The translations under genes were made by a program, and so were the position numbers. 36,191 bases of DNA, from assembly GCF_017848315.1 (NCBI RefSeq), contig NZ_JAFKEC010000059.1:1-36191 (forward strand), in the 5' to 3' direction. The notes beneath the pieces are model-generated. The model made no database searches and was not told the origin of the DNA. It saw only the letters and a program-made list of their open reading frames with translations. Shown piece by piece: positions 1 to 8,639 of this stretch. Within the stretch, counting starts at the first letter, position 1, and each line of letters begins with the position of its first letter. The DNA is from Pseudomonas palmensis. GTDB taxonomy: Bacteria; Pseudomonadota; Gammaproteobacteria; Pseudomonadales; Pseudomonadaceae.

Positions 1-829
1 TACCCGGGCTGACCTGCTCGCCCAGCAACCCCGCCGCCAAGGCCAGGCCAAAGAACGGCTGCAGCAGCTGCAACTGCCCCACTGCCGCAATCCCGCCCTG
101 GGCCAGGCCGCGGTACCAGAACACGAAACCGATCAGCATGCTGAACAGCGACACATACCCCAGGCTCACCCACGCCGGCAGGCTGATACCCGCAAACGTC
201 GACGGCGCCAGGTACCAGGTCAGCACCAGCATCACCGGTAACGACACCAGCAGCGCCCAGCAGATCACCTGCCAACCGCCCAGCGCCCGCGACAACCGCG
301 CCCCCTCGGCATAACCCAGGCCGCACACCACCACCGCCAGCAGCATCAGCAGGTCACCCTGGGGCGACGCCGCCAAGCCCTGCGACAACGCAAAGCCCAC
401 CACCATCAAGCACCCCAGCACCGAAAACAGCCAGAACACCGGGCGCGGGCGCTCGCCCCCGCGCAGCACGCCAAACACCGCGGTGGCCAGCGGCAGCATG
501 CCGATGAACACGATCGAATGCGCCGAGGTCACGTACTGCAGGGCCAGCGCGGTCAGCAGCGGAAACCCCACCACCACCCCAAGCGACACCACGATCAAGG
601 GCATTACCTGAGCCCGGGTCGGGCGCGGTTGCCTGAGCAGCATCAGCAAGGCCAGCGCCAGTACACCGGCAATGGCGGCACGCGCCACGGTGAGGAACAC
701 CGGGTCGAATTCCCGCACCGCCAGGCGCGTGGCCGGCAAGGAGCCGCTGAAAATCACTACGCCGATCAGGCCGTTGATCCAGCCACGGGTGGCGTCGTCC
801 AGGGTACGAGGTTTGAGAGTCTGTTCCAT
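1..829 (-). CDS. EamA/DMT-family transporter (3' end cut by window edge)
   Basis: Inner-membrane permease of the drug/metabolite transporter superfamily, probably exporting a small metabolite. The reading frame stays open from the ATG at 829 to the window edge, giving 276 visible residues of an expected 290-300. The N-terminus reads MEQTLKPRTLDDATRGWING, followed by alternating hydrophobic helices. Recognisable EamA features are a first helix with SGSLPATRLAVREFDP and a second-half helix with FWYRGLAQGGIAAVGQLQ near the cut. The start has only a weak ribosome site. It is divergent from a MocR regulator that begins 105 bases away. MocR proteins commonly control a divergent gene, so this is the likely target (inference). 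The substrate cannot be told from sequence. Confidence 0.9.
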   Translation of the reverse strand, partial: MEQTLKPRTLDDATRGWINGLIGVVIFSGSLPATRLAVREFDPVFLTVARAAIAGVLALALLMLLRQPRPTRAQVMPLIVVSLGVVVGFPLLTALALQYVTSAHSIVFIGMLPLATAVFGVLRGGERPRPVFWLFSVLGCLMVVGFALSQGLAASPQGDLLMLLAVVVCGLGYAEGARLSRALGGWQVICWALLVSLPVMLVLTWYLAPSTFAGISLPAWVSLGYVSLFSMLIGFVFWYRGLAQGGIAAVGQLQLLQPFFGLALAAGLLGEQVSPG

Positions 830-880
830 TGAAGTCACGCTCGACAGTTTGCAGGGGTAAGGGCACGCTTGCCAAAAACC

Positions 881-909
881 ATGCTAGGGCCGACGATCAG
901 CACAATCAA
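881..909 (-). promoter_or_regulatory. Putative sigma-70 promoter of the EamA transporter gene
   Basis: Read on the minus strand there is a TTGATT -35 box (909-904), exactly 17 bases, and a TAGCAT -10 box (886-881). Each box matches 4 of 6 consensus positions. It would start transcription about 45 bases upstream of the ATG at 829. It also lies beside the start of the MocR gene, where that regulator would be expected to bind. Confidence 0.4.
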
Positions 910-934
910 AAAATCGTCATGGATACATCTGCAC

Positions 935-2266
935 ATGCCTCGCTCGCGCTACAAGGCCCTGGTCGACACCTTTGCCGCCGACATTCGTGACGGCAGGCTC
1001 GCCCCTGGCACCCGCCTGCCCACCCACCGTCACCTGGCCGCGACCCATGGCCTGGCCCTGGTCACCGCGTCACGGGTATATGCCGAACTCGAGCAGATGG
1101 GCCTGGTGAGCGGCGAGACCGGGCGCGGCACCTTCGTGCGCGAAACCTCGCTGCCGCCCGACCTGGGCGTCGACCAGCAGGTGGTGGCCGCCGGCATGGC
1201 CGACCTGAACTTCAACTACCCGGCATTGCCCGGCCAGGCCGACCTGCTGCGCAGCGGCTTGCGCCAGCTGGCACTGAGCGGCGACCTGGAGGCGCTGCTG
1301 CGCTACCAGCCCCATGCCGGGCGCGCCCATGAACGCGCCTGCATCGCCCGGCACCTGCTCGGTTGCGGGCTAGAGGTGAATCCAGAGCAGGTACTGATCG
1401 TCAGCGGCGCCCAGCACGGGTTGGCCGTGGTGCTGATGGCCCTGCTGCAGCCCGGCGACGTGATCGCGGTCGACGCCCTCACCTACTCCGGGTTCAAGGT
1501 GCTGGCAGAGGCGTTGCGCCTCGAAATGCTGCCGATTCCGGTCACGCCCCACGGGCCGGACCTCGGCGCCCTGCAGCGGCTGTGCCGCAGCCGCCCGGTA
1601 CGCGCGGTGTACAGCATGCCCACGCTGCACAATCCGCTGGGCTGGGTGATGAGCCTGGAGCAGCGCGAACAACTGGTGTCGATTGCCCGCACCCACAACC
1701 TGCACCTGATCGAGGACGCCGCCTACGCCTTCCTGGCCGACGACGCGCCGCCGCCCCTGGCCCAGCTGGCACCGGAGCGCACGCTGTACGTGTCAGGCCT
1801 GTCGAAGAACATCGCCACCGGCCTGCGCGTGGGCTTCATTGCCGCGCCGCCGCACCAGGTTGCCGCGCTGGAGCGCTCCATTCGCGCCACCACCTGGAAT
1901 ACCCCCGGGGTGATGACCGCCATTGCCTGCGCCTGGATCGAGGACGGCACGGTGGAGCGCCTGGAAGCCGAGAAGCGCGCCGATGCCCAGGCCAGGCAGG
2001 CCATCGCCCGCGAAGTACTGGCGGGCATGCCCTGCGTCACCCACCCCACTTCGTATTTTCTGTGGCTACCGCTGGCCGATGACGCCCGCGCCGAACAGAT
2101 CGCCGCCGCCCTGATGCGCGAACAGGTGGCGGTGTCCACCGCACAGCCGTTCGCCACCACCAGTCACGTGCCGCGTGCACTCAGGCTGGCGCTGGGCTCG
2201 GTGGACCTGGACACGCTGCGCGCGGCGCTGGCGAAGGTACGCTGGGTGGTGCAGGCGTACTCCTGA
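935..2266 (+). CDS. MocR-family regulator (GntR HTH fused to class I aminotransferase fold)
   Basis: A 443-residue MocR-type transcription factor. Residues about 1-70 form a GntR winged helix (SRYKALVDTFAADIRDGRLA, then THRHLAATHGLALVTASRVYAELE). The rest is a fold-type I aminotransferase domain that senses PLP or an amine. The PLP-lysine motif SGLSKNIATGLRVGF is intact, and NPLGWVMS is the usual Asn-Pro PLP pocket element. The frame is open back to 869. The ATG at 935 was preferred because the homology starts right there (MPRSRYKALVDTF); no strong ribosome site decides it. It is divergent from the EamA exporter and so probably its regulator. Catalytic aminotransferase activity is unlikely in this family. 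Confidence 0.9.
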   Translation: MPRSRYKALVDTFAADIRDGRLAPGTRLPTHRHLAATHGLALVTASRVYAELEQMGLVSGETGRGTFVRETSLPPDLGVDQQVVAAGMADLNFNYPALPGQADLLRSGLRQLALSGDLEALLRYQPHAGRAHERACIARHLLGCGLEVNPEQVLIVSGAQHGLAVVLMALLQPGDVIAVDALTYSGFKVLAEALRLEMLPIPVTPHGPDLGALQRLCRSRPVRAVYSMPTLHNPLGWVMSLEQREQLVSIARTHNLHLIEDAAYAFLADDAPPPLAQLAPERTLYVSGLSKNIATGLRVGFIAAPPHQVAALERSIRATTWNTPGVMTAIACAWIEDGTVERLEAEKRADAQARQAIAREVLAGMPCVTHPTSYFLWLPLADDARAEQIAAALMREQVAVSTAQPFATTSHVPRALRLALGSVDLDTLRAALAKVRWVVQAYS

Positions 2267-2276
2267 AGCCCACGCC

Positions 2277-4568
2277 TCAGAAGTCGTAGCGTGCACTCAT
2301 GCCCAGGGTGCGCGGCGTACCCAGCACCCCGGTGTAGGCGCCGTTGGGCGAGTTCCACAGGGTGGTGTAGTAGGTCTTGTCGAAGGCGTTCTTCAGCCAC
2401 AGCGACACGTCCCACTGGCCCTGGCCCCAGTCGCCGCGCACCCCCGCCGACAGGTTGACCAGCGCATACCCCGGCAACTGCGCCAGGCGCGAATCGTCCA
2501 CCGTGCCCACCGCCTGCGAGCGCCAGGTGTAGTTGCCGTTCACGTAGGGTTGCAGGCCGTTGTCCAGGTCCCACTGGTAGCTGGCGCTGGTGTTGGCAAT
2601 CCATTTGGCCGCGCCCACCACGTTATGCCCGCTGAGGTCGCAGGCGGCCGGGGCGCCGGGGCGCAAGGCCACCTCCGCCGGGCATGGGGCGTTGTCGTAG
2701 GACAGGTAGCGCACATCGTTCCACGAGCCGTTCAGGCTCAGGGTCAGGCCACGGCTCACCCGCCAGGTACTGTCCAGCTCAAGGCCACGGCTGCGCACGC
2801 TGCCGGCGTTGGTCAGGTAGCTGGTGAGGTTGGCGTCGTCGTAGGCGTTGGTCTGGTAGCCGTGCACAATCGTCCAGAACAGGTTGGCATTGAGTTGCAG
2901 GCGCTGATCCAGCAGCGTGGTCTTGATGCCCAGTTCGGCGTCGTTGGCCCGTTCGCTGCCGATCAGCAGCGAGTCGGCGCCGGCCACCGGGGCGCTGGCC
3001 ACGCTGAGGTTGACCCCGCCGGACTTCTCCCCGTGGGACAACGAGCCATACGCCAGTACCTGGTCGTTCACCCGCCAGGCCAGGCTGGCCAGCGCCGACG
3101 GGCTGAAGCTGTAGAGGCTGAGGTCGCCCGAATCATAGGCGCCGACACGCCCCTGCCTTACCGCTGCCGCCGCCCCCGTCACGCTCGCGCCACCCACCGG
3201 GGCATCGCGCGTCACCCTGGCCTGCTTGCGCTCGTAGGTACCGCGCAGGCCCAGGCTCAGGTCCAGGCGCGGGGTCAGGTGCCAGGTGCCCTGGGCAAAG
3301 GTGGCGAAACTGTCGGTGTCGATGCTGCCGTGGCCCACGCTGTTCACATCGTTCAATGCGCCCTGCGGGGTGCCGTTCCAGGTGTCGGCCAACGGCCCGT
3401 ACTCGGTGAACACGCGGTTCTGCATCTGCTGGCCAAAGTAATAGCCGCCCACCACGTAATCGAACCGCTCACCCAGCGGCGAGGCCAGGCGCAGCTCTTG
3501 CGAATACTGCTTGTCGCGGGCCGACTGGCCGACGTTGTGCATCACGTCCACGTTCAGTTCGTCGTCGTTGCGCGGGGTGAAGTCCCACCAGCGGTAGGCG
3601 CTGATCGACGTCAGCGTGAAGCCACCGGCCAGCCCCCAGTTCGCCTCCAGCGAGGTGCCGCCCTGGAACACCGTGACACGCTGGTCGGCATCGAGGTTGA
3701 CCCTGCGCCCGTCGACCAGCGTCGCGCCCACCGCCTGGGCCCGCTGTTCATAGCGGTTGACCCCGTTGATGGTCGGCCCGGTGCTGAACAGCGAGCGCGT
3801 GCCGGCGCTGGAGTGCTCCTCGTTGTAGTCGCCGATCCAGCGCAGGCTGAAGTCTTCCTGCGGCCTGAACAGCAACTGCCCGCGAAAGCCCTGGCGTCGG
3901 CCGCCGCCCAGGGTGTCGCCGTCGAACCGGTTCTCCACGTAGCCGTTCTCGTCGGTGCGGTAGGCCGCCACCCGCCCGGCCAGCGTGTCGGTCAACGGCC
4001 CCGACACACCGCCCTGCACCTGCCGGTAGCCGTCCTCGCCCAGCGACGTCGACACGTTGCCCTGCGGGGTGAAGGTGGGCTGGCGGGTGGCGATGTTGAG
4101 CACCCCGGCCGTGGTGTTCTTGCCGAACAGGGTGCCTTGCGGGCCGCGCAGCAAGGCGATCTGCTCGATGTCCAGCAGGTCGAACACGGCCATGCCGGGG
4201 CGGCCCAGGTAGACGTTGTCGAGGTAGATCCCGGCGCTGCCCTCCAGGCCGTCACTGGCCGGGTTGTTGCCCAGCCCGCGAATCGACAGGCTCGACTGGC
4301 GCGGGTTCATGAACGCCACGTTGACGCTGGGCATGGCCTGTTGCAGGTCCTGCAGGCGATACAGGCGCTGGGCCTCCAGGGCCTGGGCGCCCAGCACGCT
4401 CATGGGGGTGGGCACGTGCTGCGCCTCTTCGCTGCGCCGGCGCGCCTCGACCGTCACCGGGGCAAGGGTCGGGGCGTCGGTGGGGGCCGGCTCAGTGGCT
4501 GACGCAGGCAGTGACAGCAGGCCCAGTGCGGCCAGGCACAGGGGGCGTGGATAAGGCAGCTTCATCAT
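2277..4568 (-). CDS. TonB-dependent outer-membrane receptor
   Basis: A 763-residue ligand-gated outer-membrane porin energised by TonB-ExbBD. It has a signal peptide (MMKLPYPRPLCLAALGLLSLPASA, cleaved near residue 24). A plug domain follows with TPMSVLGAQALEAQ, SIRGLGNNPASDGLEG and LLRGPQGTLFGKNTTAGVLNI. A long beta-barrel ends in an aromatic residue (ARYDF), as outer-membrane insertion requires. Two adjacent ATGs exist; an AAAGGAA ribosome site is spaced better for the second one (4565). It is the last gene after an SsuA-like binding protein and an arylsulfotransferase-like gene, which suggests uptake of a sulfur compound rather than an iron siderophore. That substrate is inferred from neighbours only. 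The family also includes siderophore receptors, so iron cannot be excluded. Confidence 0.93.
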   Translation of the reverse strand: MMKLPYPRPLCLAALGLLSLPASATEPAPTDAPTLAPVTVEARRRSEEAQHVPTPMSVLGAQALEAQRLYRLQDLQQAMPSVNVAFMNPRQSSLSIRGLGNNPASDGLEGSAGIYLDNVYLGRPGMAVFDLLDIEQIALLRGPQGTLFGKNTTAGVLNIATRQPTFTPQGNVSTSLGEDGYRQVQGGVSGPLTDTLAGRVAAYRTDENGYVENRFDGDTLGGGRRQGFRGQLLFRPQEDFSLRWIGDYNEEHSSAGTRSLFSTGPTINGVNRYEQRAQAVGATLVDGRRVNLDADQRVTVFQGGTSLEANWGLAGGFTLTSISAYRWWDFTPRNDDELNVDVMHNVGQSARDKQYSQELRLASPLGERFDYVVGGYYFGQQMQNRVFTEYGPLADTWNGTPQGALNDVNSVGHGSIDTDSFATFAQGTWHLTPRLDLSLGLRGTYERKQARVTRDAPVGGASVTGAAAAVRQGRVGAYDSGDLSLYSFSPSALASLAWRVNDQVLAYGSLSHGEKSGGVNLSVASAPVAGADSLLIGSERANDAELGIKTTLLDQRLQLNANLFWTIVHGYQTNAYDDANLTSYLTNAGSVRSRGLELDSTWRVSRGLTLSLNGSWNDVRYLSYDNAPCPAEVALRPGAPAACDLSGHNVVGAAKWIANTSASYQWDLDNGLQPYVNGNYTWRSQAVGTVDDSRLAQLPGYALVNLSAGVRGDWGQGQWDVSLWLKNAFDKTYYTTLWNSPNGAYTGVLGTPRTLGMSARYDF

Positions 4569-4646
4569 CGATTCCTTTGGGGGTATGGCGGTACCTCGCT
4601 GCGCGTGGTGTGCGTGAGCGTGAGGGTGGGTGCTGGTGCGCTGTGT

Positions 4647-5765
4647 TCAGGCTTTCAGCCAGGGAATGTCGTCGCGCTGGTAACGGTGCGCGCGGAAGAT
4701 CGCGTTGTTCTCGCCCGGCAGGTAGCGGCGCGAGGCCGCATCGGGGTAGGCGGCAAAATGCGGGTTGATGTACTCCCACACCACCTCGCCGGCCGGCGTC
4801 ACTTCGAACAGGCGGCCGAAGTTGGCCTCGGTGATCAGCGTGTTGCCGTTGTGCAGGCGCTGCGCACCGCCCATGAACGGGGTGAAGAAGGCATAGCCGG
4901 GGGTATCGGCGTACTGCCATTCGATGCGCCGGGTCAGCGGGTCGATCTCCAGGATGCGCGAGTGCGGCATCGACACGTGGGGCCGCGAAATACCGTTGTC
5001 GAACACCAGGATGCGGCCGTTCTCCAGCTCGCTCGGGCAATGCTGCTGCGCCACCAGATCGTGGCCCAGACGCCACAGCACCTCGCCGCTGCCGCGCTGC
5101 ACGGCGATCACCGACGACACGCTGCGCAAGCTGAGGATCACCTTGCCATCGCGACCCGGGGTCACCGCATTGGTCATGGGCCAGTGGTAGCGCTCGAAGG
5201 TGTCGTGCAGCGGGTAGTCCTCGGGGCGCAGGTGCTCCCAGCTGCGCCACTCCCACACCACCTGGCCCTGGCGATCCACCTCCTTGACCACGTCGGCATA
5301 GATCACCCCGCCCGCCGCCTCGCTGCCGGGAATACCGCCCACCACGCGGCTGGCCAGCTCCGGGCTCAGGGGCTCGACCGTGGTGTACAGCAGGTGGCCG
5401 TTGTCCAGCCACTGGGCATCGTGGTGGTGCAGCAGGTCGGTGTGCTGCCACACCACCTCGCCTTGCGCGGTGACTTCACTGAAGGCGCCGCCGTGCCACA
5501 CCGACCAGCCGGGGAACAGCTCGGGGGAGTCGGGGTGGTTGCCGTTGTAGCCCAGGTTGCCGTTGGGCAGTATCACCGCGTCGCGACCGGGGCGCTGGGG
5601 CAGCTTCCAGCGGTGTACCACTTCGCCGTCCAGGTCGATCAGGAACACGTTGCCGTCGGCGGTCTGCGGTGCGAACAGGGTATAACCCCCGGCGCTGCGG
5701 GCGTGGTCCACGGCAACCAGGCCGGTCCTGTGGCGTTTGAGGGTCGGGGTGTGCAGGGCAGTCAT
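4647..5765 (-). CDS. Arylsulfotransferase (ASST)-family beta-propeller protein
   Basis: A 372-residue protein with the repeated beta-propeller blades of the ASST/Arylsulfotran_2 families: FLIDLDGEVVHRW, TAQGEVVWQH, DRQGQVVWEW, RGSGEVLWRLG, DPLTRRIEWQY and TPAGEVVWEY occur at regular intervals. Histidine-rich segments (HTDLLHHHDAQW and GISRPHVSMPHSRILEIDP) fit the His-based sulfo-transfer centre known for ASST, but the exact catalytic residue cannot be assigned by eye. Known bacterial ASSTs are periplasmic; this one shows no signal peptide (it begins MTALHTPTLKRHRTGLVAVD). The ribosome site GGAG lies 7 bases before the ATG. It sits between an SsuA-like binding protein (66-base gap) and a TonB receptor (78-base gap), consistent with a sulfate-ester scavenging operon. 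Confidence 0.8.
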   Translation of the reverse strand: MTALHTPTLKRHRTGLVAVDHARSAGGYTLFAPQTADGNVFLIDLDGEVVHRWKLPQRPGRDAVILPNGNLGYNGNHPDSPELFPGWSVWHGGAFSEVTAQGEVVWQHTDLLHHHDAQWLDNGHLLYTTVEPLSPELASRVVGGIPGSEAAGGVIYADVVKEVDRQGQVVWEWRSWEHLRPEDYPLHDTFERYHWPMTNAVTPGRDGKVILSLRSVSSVIAVQRGSGEVLWRLGHDLVAQQHCPSELENGRILVFDNGISRPHVSMPHSRILEIDPLTRRIEWQYADTPGYAFFTPFMGGAQRLHNGNTLITEANFGRLFEVTPAGEVVWEYINPHFAAYPDAASRRYLPGENNAIFRAHRYQRDDIPWLKA

Positions 5766-5831
5766 GACGTTTCTCCGGGTGAGTGGTGCCCTGCCGACGG
5801 CAGGTCGGCATGGCAGGTCGAGTTGAAGTGT

Positions 5832-6821
5832 TTAGTCAGGTTTTGGCAGCAAGCTGTTGAAACGGCTATCGAATACCTGTTCAACCTGCAGCGGTTTTGG
5901 GATCAGGCGCTCGGCGGCGAAGGCATCGGCCAGGCGTTGCTGCAAGGCGATGATCGAAGGGTCGATGGGCACGTAGCGCAGGTGCTGGTGCGCCAGCATC
6001 TCGCGCACCAGCTCAAGGGGCAGGCGCGTGCTGCCTGCCAGCGCCTGGGCCCAGGCATCCGGGTGGGCGGTGGCCCACGCCTGCGCCCTGGCCAGGCGCA
6101 CCATCAGCTCGCCCAGCTGTCGAGCACGCTGCGGGTCGGCCAGGGCCTGGCCGCTGGCGACCGTGAAGTTAAGGCCGGTCTCGGGCCAGGCCGAGCCGTC
6201 CACCAGCACCCGGGCGCCGTGGGCGGTGGCCTGCCCGACAAAGGGGTACCACACCGCCCAGGCGTCCAGGTGGCCACTGGCAAAGGCGTTTTGCGCATCG
6301 ATGGGGCTGGCATAGGCGATCTTCACCTCCCGGGGGCTTAGCCCGGCCTGGCGCAGTGCGGCCAGCAGCAGGTAGTGGCCGCTGGAGCCCTTGGCCACCG
6401 CCACGCGCCGGCCCTTGAGGTCGGCCACCTGTTGCACCGTCGAGCCTTGTGGCAGCAGCAGCGCATTGTTGTTCTGAGCGCCGTCGGCCACGCCGATGAT
6501 ACGGATGTCGAAACCGCCGGCCTGGGCAAACACCGGCGGCGCATTGCCCACCACCCCCACATCCACCGCCCCGGCACTCAGCGCCTCGAGCAAGGCCGGG
6601 CCGGCCGGGAACGGGTGCCAGCTCAGGGGCAAGGTAGGAGTCTGGGCCTCCCCGGCGGCCTGCAGCAGGGTTTGTACCAGCCCGCTCTGGTCGCCGACCC
6701 GCAGCGCGGCAGGTGCGGCGCTGACGGCCTGGGCCAGCACCATGCCGGCGCACAGCGCCACGGCGCGCAAGGTGGTGCGGCGGGCGTGCAGGTGCTTGGC
6801 AGCAGCAGCGAATAACGGCAT
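5832..6821 (-). CDS. SsuA/NrtA-like periplasmic sulfonate-type solute-binding protein
   Basis: A 329-residue periplasmic binding protein of the SsuA/TauA/NMT1-like type. A signal peptide covers roughly residues 1-35, with RRTTLRAVALCAGMVLA followed by AVSAA cleavage. The mature part has the family hallmarks: PAGPALLEALSAGAVDVGVV, NAPPVFAQA, NNNALLLPQGS, VADLKGRRVAVAKGSSGHYLL and DAQNAFASGHLDAWAVWYPF. The ATG at 6821 follows an AAGGGG ribosome site; the frame is open upstream to 6962, but that part overlaps the divergent regulator. No permease or ATPase gene lies beside it, so it must borrow a transporter encoded elsewhere. The mature protein has no Cys and only two Met, fitting expression in sulfur limitation. 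Sulfonate or sulfate ester is the likely ligand class. Confidence 0.85.
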   Translation of the reverse strand: MPLFAAAAKHLHARRTTLRAVALCAGMVLAQAVSAAPAALRVGDQSGLVQTLLQAAGEAQTPTLPLSWHPFPAGPALLEALSAGAVDVGVVGNAPPVFAQAGGFDIRIIGVADGAQNNNALLLPQGSTVQQVADLKGRRVAVAKGSSGHYLLLAALRQAGLSPREVKIAYASPIDAQNAFASGHLDAWAVWYPFVGQATAHGARVLVDGSAWPETGLNFTVASGQALADPQRARQLGELMVRLARAQAWATAHPDAWAQALAGSTRLPLELVREMLAHQHLRYVPIDPSIIALQQRLADAFAAERLIPKPLQVEQVFDSRFNSLLPKPD

Positions 6822-6852
6822 TGTCGTCCCCTTGTTTCGTGTTGAACCCAGT

Positions 6853-7995
6853 ATGTCGAGGCCCCCCGTGCAACTCCATGCCAAACACCCCTCCTTTGCT
6901 GCCACGCCACCCGCGCCCCGCGCGGTGGTGGTGCTGGGTTTCGACGATGCGTTGCTGCTCAATGCGGCCGGCCCGCTGGAGGTGTTCGGCGCCGTGCCGC
7001 GCCTGCTGGCCGGCGCGTTCGCACAGCACCCGCCCTATCGCCTGGTACTGGCCTCGCCCGAGGGCGGCCTGATCAGCACGGTGTCGGGCATCGAGGTGAT
7101 GACCCGTTCACTGGCGCAGCTGGACCTGGAGCTGCGCGACATCGACACCCTGATCGTGGCCGGCGGCCCTGGGGTGGCCGCGCTGGAAGCAGACCCGCGC
7201 GCGTGCGACTGGCTGCGCCGGCGCCATGGGCAGATTCGCCGGCTGTGCTCGGTGGGCACCGGCACCTTCGCGCTGGCGGCTGCGGGCCTGCTCGATGGCC
7301 GTCGGGTGGTGACCCACTGGAAGTTCAATGACGAGTTGCAGGCACGCTACCCCAGCGTGCAGTGCCAGCCCGACGCGCTGTACCTGAATGACGCCAACCT
7401 GTGGACCTGCGGCGGCGCCACGGCGGGCATCGACCTGGCGCTGGCACTGGTGGAGCAGGACCTGGGCCCCCACGCGGCCCTGGCGCTGGCACGCTACTTC
7501 ACGGTGTTCCTGTGGCGCTCGGCCGGGCAACCGCAGCTCAGTGCCTCGTTGCAGGCACAGTCCAACGCGCTGCGCACCGCACCGGATGTGCGCCTGGCCC
7601 GGCTGCATGCCTGGATCGCCGCCAACCTGGATGGCGACCTGCGGGTGGAGCGCCTGGCCGAGCAGTTCGGCATGAGCCCGCGGCATTTTGCCCGGGCCTA
7701 TGTGGCGGCCACGGGTGACACGCCGGCCCAGGCGGTGGAAACATTGCGCCTTGAAGCGGCGTGCCGCCTGCTGGAGACCACCCGCGAGCCGATCAAGCGC
7801 ATTGCCGAAACCGTCGGCTTCGGCCGCGAAGAACGCATGCGCCGGGTGTTTCAGAAAGAGCTGGGCACCAGCCCGCTGGGTTATCGTACCCAGGCCAGGG
7901 CCCCGCAACCGGGCGTGCCCGTGCCAGTGGCCGGCCAGACCGGCTACCGCCATGTGGAGCGGCCGGGCATCGCGCTGGAGCACCTGGCGCAGTAG
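6853..7995 (+). CDS. GlxA-family AraC-type regulator (DJ-1/PfpI domain plus AraC HTH)
   Basis: A 380-residue transcription factor. Residues about 22-190 form a DJ-1/PfpI-like domain (VVVLGFDDALLLNAAGPLEVFGA, then DTLIVAGGPGVAALE). Residues about 250-345 form two AraC helix-turn-helices (DLRVERLAEQFGMSPRHFAR and IKRIAETVGFGREERMRRVF). At the nucleophile elbow, where relatives usually have Cys, it reads SVGTGTFALAAAGLL, so Gly replaces Cys and a sensing-only role is likely. The ATG at 6853 was chosen; GTG at 6868 is possible, and neither has a strong ribosome site. It is divergent from the SsuA-like gene with only 31 bases between start codons, so it probably controls that operon (inference). 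Confidence 0.88.
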   Translation: MSRPPVQLHAKHPSFAATPPAPRAVVVLGFDDALLLNAAGPLEVFGAVPRLLAGAFAQHPPYRLVLASPEGGLISTVSGIEVMTRSLAQLDLELRDIDTLIVAGGPGVAALEADPRACDWLRRRHGQIRRLCSVGTGTFALAAAGLLDGRRVVTHWKFNDELQARYPSVQCQPDALYLNDANLWTCGGATAGIDLALALVEQDLGPHAALALARYFTVFLWRSAGQPQLSASLQAQSNALRTAPDVRLARLHAWIAANLDGDLRVERLAEQFGMSPRHFARAYVAATGDTPAQAVETLRLEAACRLLETTREPIKRIAETVGFGREERMRRVFQKELGTSPLGYRTQARAPQPGVPVPVAGQTGYRHVERPGIALEHLAQ

Positions 7996-8022
7996 ATTCG
8001 GATTGTCGAGAACGGAGTGATC

Positions 8023-8499
8023 ATGAAAGTTCTGTATACCCTGCTTGCCCTGCTGGCGTTGAGCGGACTGGGTGGCACCGCCTATGCCAAGGCACCGGCC
8101 GCAGAGGCGGCGCGCGAGTTCGTGGTCAAGAGCCAGGCCGGGGCCAACCTGGGGCCGATTGCGCTGTCGGCGGCCATGCGCACCAACACCTACGGCCTGC
8201 TGACTGCGCAGGTCGGCAGCCAGCAAGCGGAAAAGAGCGTGACGGCGGCCATCAAGGGGTTGCTGCCCAAGTACCAGCCGCAGTGGGACCAGCACCTGGT
8301 CGAGGCCTACAGCCAGTCGTTTTCGGCGAAGGAGCTGGCGTCACTGGCCAGCGAAGGTCGCGAATCCAAGTATGCCGACAAGGTAATGAGCAAGCAGCCA
8401 GACATCGGCAAGGCCATGCAGGCCAGTGCCAGGCCGGTGCTGATCGAGCTGGTGACCGAGGCGTTGAAGGTGGCGGTGGCGGCGCATCCGGTGAAGTGA
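8023..8499 (+). CDS. Small exported protein, weakly DUF2059-like
   Basis: A 158-residue secreted protein. It has a clear signal peptide (MKVLYTLLALLALSGLGGTAYA, cleaved near residue 22) and then an alpha-helical domain of about 135 residues. The segment around LPKYQPQWDQHLVEAYSQSF and SAKELASLASEG resembles the DUF2059 pattern, in which a helical repeat ends in an F-x-x-x-E-L element; this assignment is tentative. A GGAG ribosome site 5 bases before 8023 decides the start against an in-frame GTG at 8017. It lies 27 bases after the GlxA-type regulator and may be co-transcribed. Its function is unknown. Confidence 0.75.
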   Translation: MKVLYTLLALLALSGLGGTAYAKAPAAEAAREFVVKSQAGANLGPIALSAAMRTNTYGLLTAQVGSQQAEKSVTAAIKGLLPKYQPQWDQHLVEAYSQSFSAKELASLASEGRESKYADKVMSKQPDIGKAMQASARPVLIELVTEALKVAVAAHPVK

Positions 8500-8531
8500 G
8501 GGGCGTAGTTGCCTGCTGGTGCTGCGCACCC

Positions 8532-8598
8532 GATCGCGGGTCAAGCCCGCTCCCACAGGTTTGCGCTGCTTCTGTGGGAGCGGGCTTGGCCCGCGATC
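8532..8598. repeat. REP inverted pair (REPIN), P. putida type
   Basis: Two near-identical palindromic units in opposite orientation (8532-8557 and 8573-8598) are separated by 15 bases. The arms carry the CCCGCTCCCACA / TGTGGGAGCGGG core that also appears at 15342-15404 and inside the 19220-20030 array. The pair can fold into one long hairpin. It sits between two convergent genes (ending at 8499 and 8640), where it may act as a transcription stop or mRNA stabiliser. Confidence 0.9.
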
Positions 8599-8639
8599 CC
8601 AGTGCGCGGTTTCGTGAACGATGAACTCAGCGGGGATCT

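Noticed and set aside
2175..4502. 775-residue plus-strand open frame opposite the TonB receptor
   Set aside because: It is a shadow frame from third-position GC bias. The minus-strand frame has signal peptide, plug and barrel motifs.
6866..6884. Possible sigma-54 promoter upstream of the SsuA-like gene (minus strand TTGGCATGGAGTTGCAC)
   Set aside because: It resembles the consensus, but there are nine bases between GG and GC instead of ten. This spacing is strictly required, and the site lies inside the GlxA-type coding sequence.
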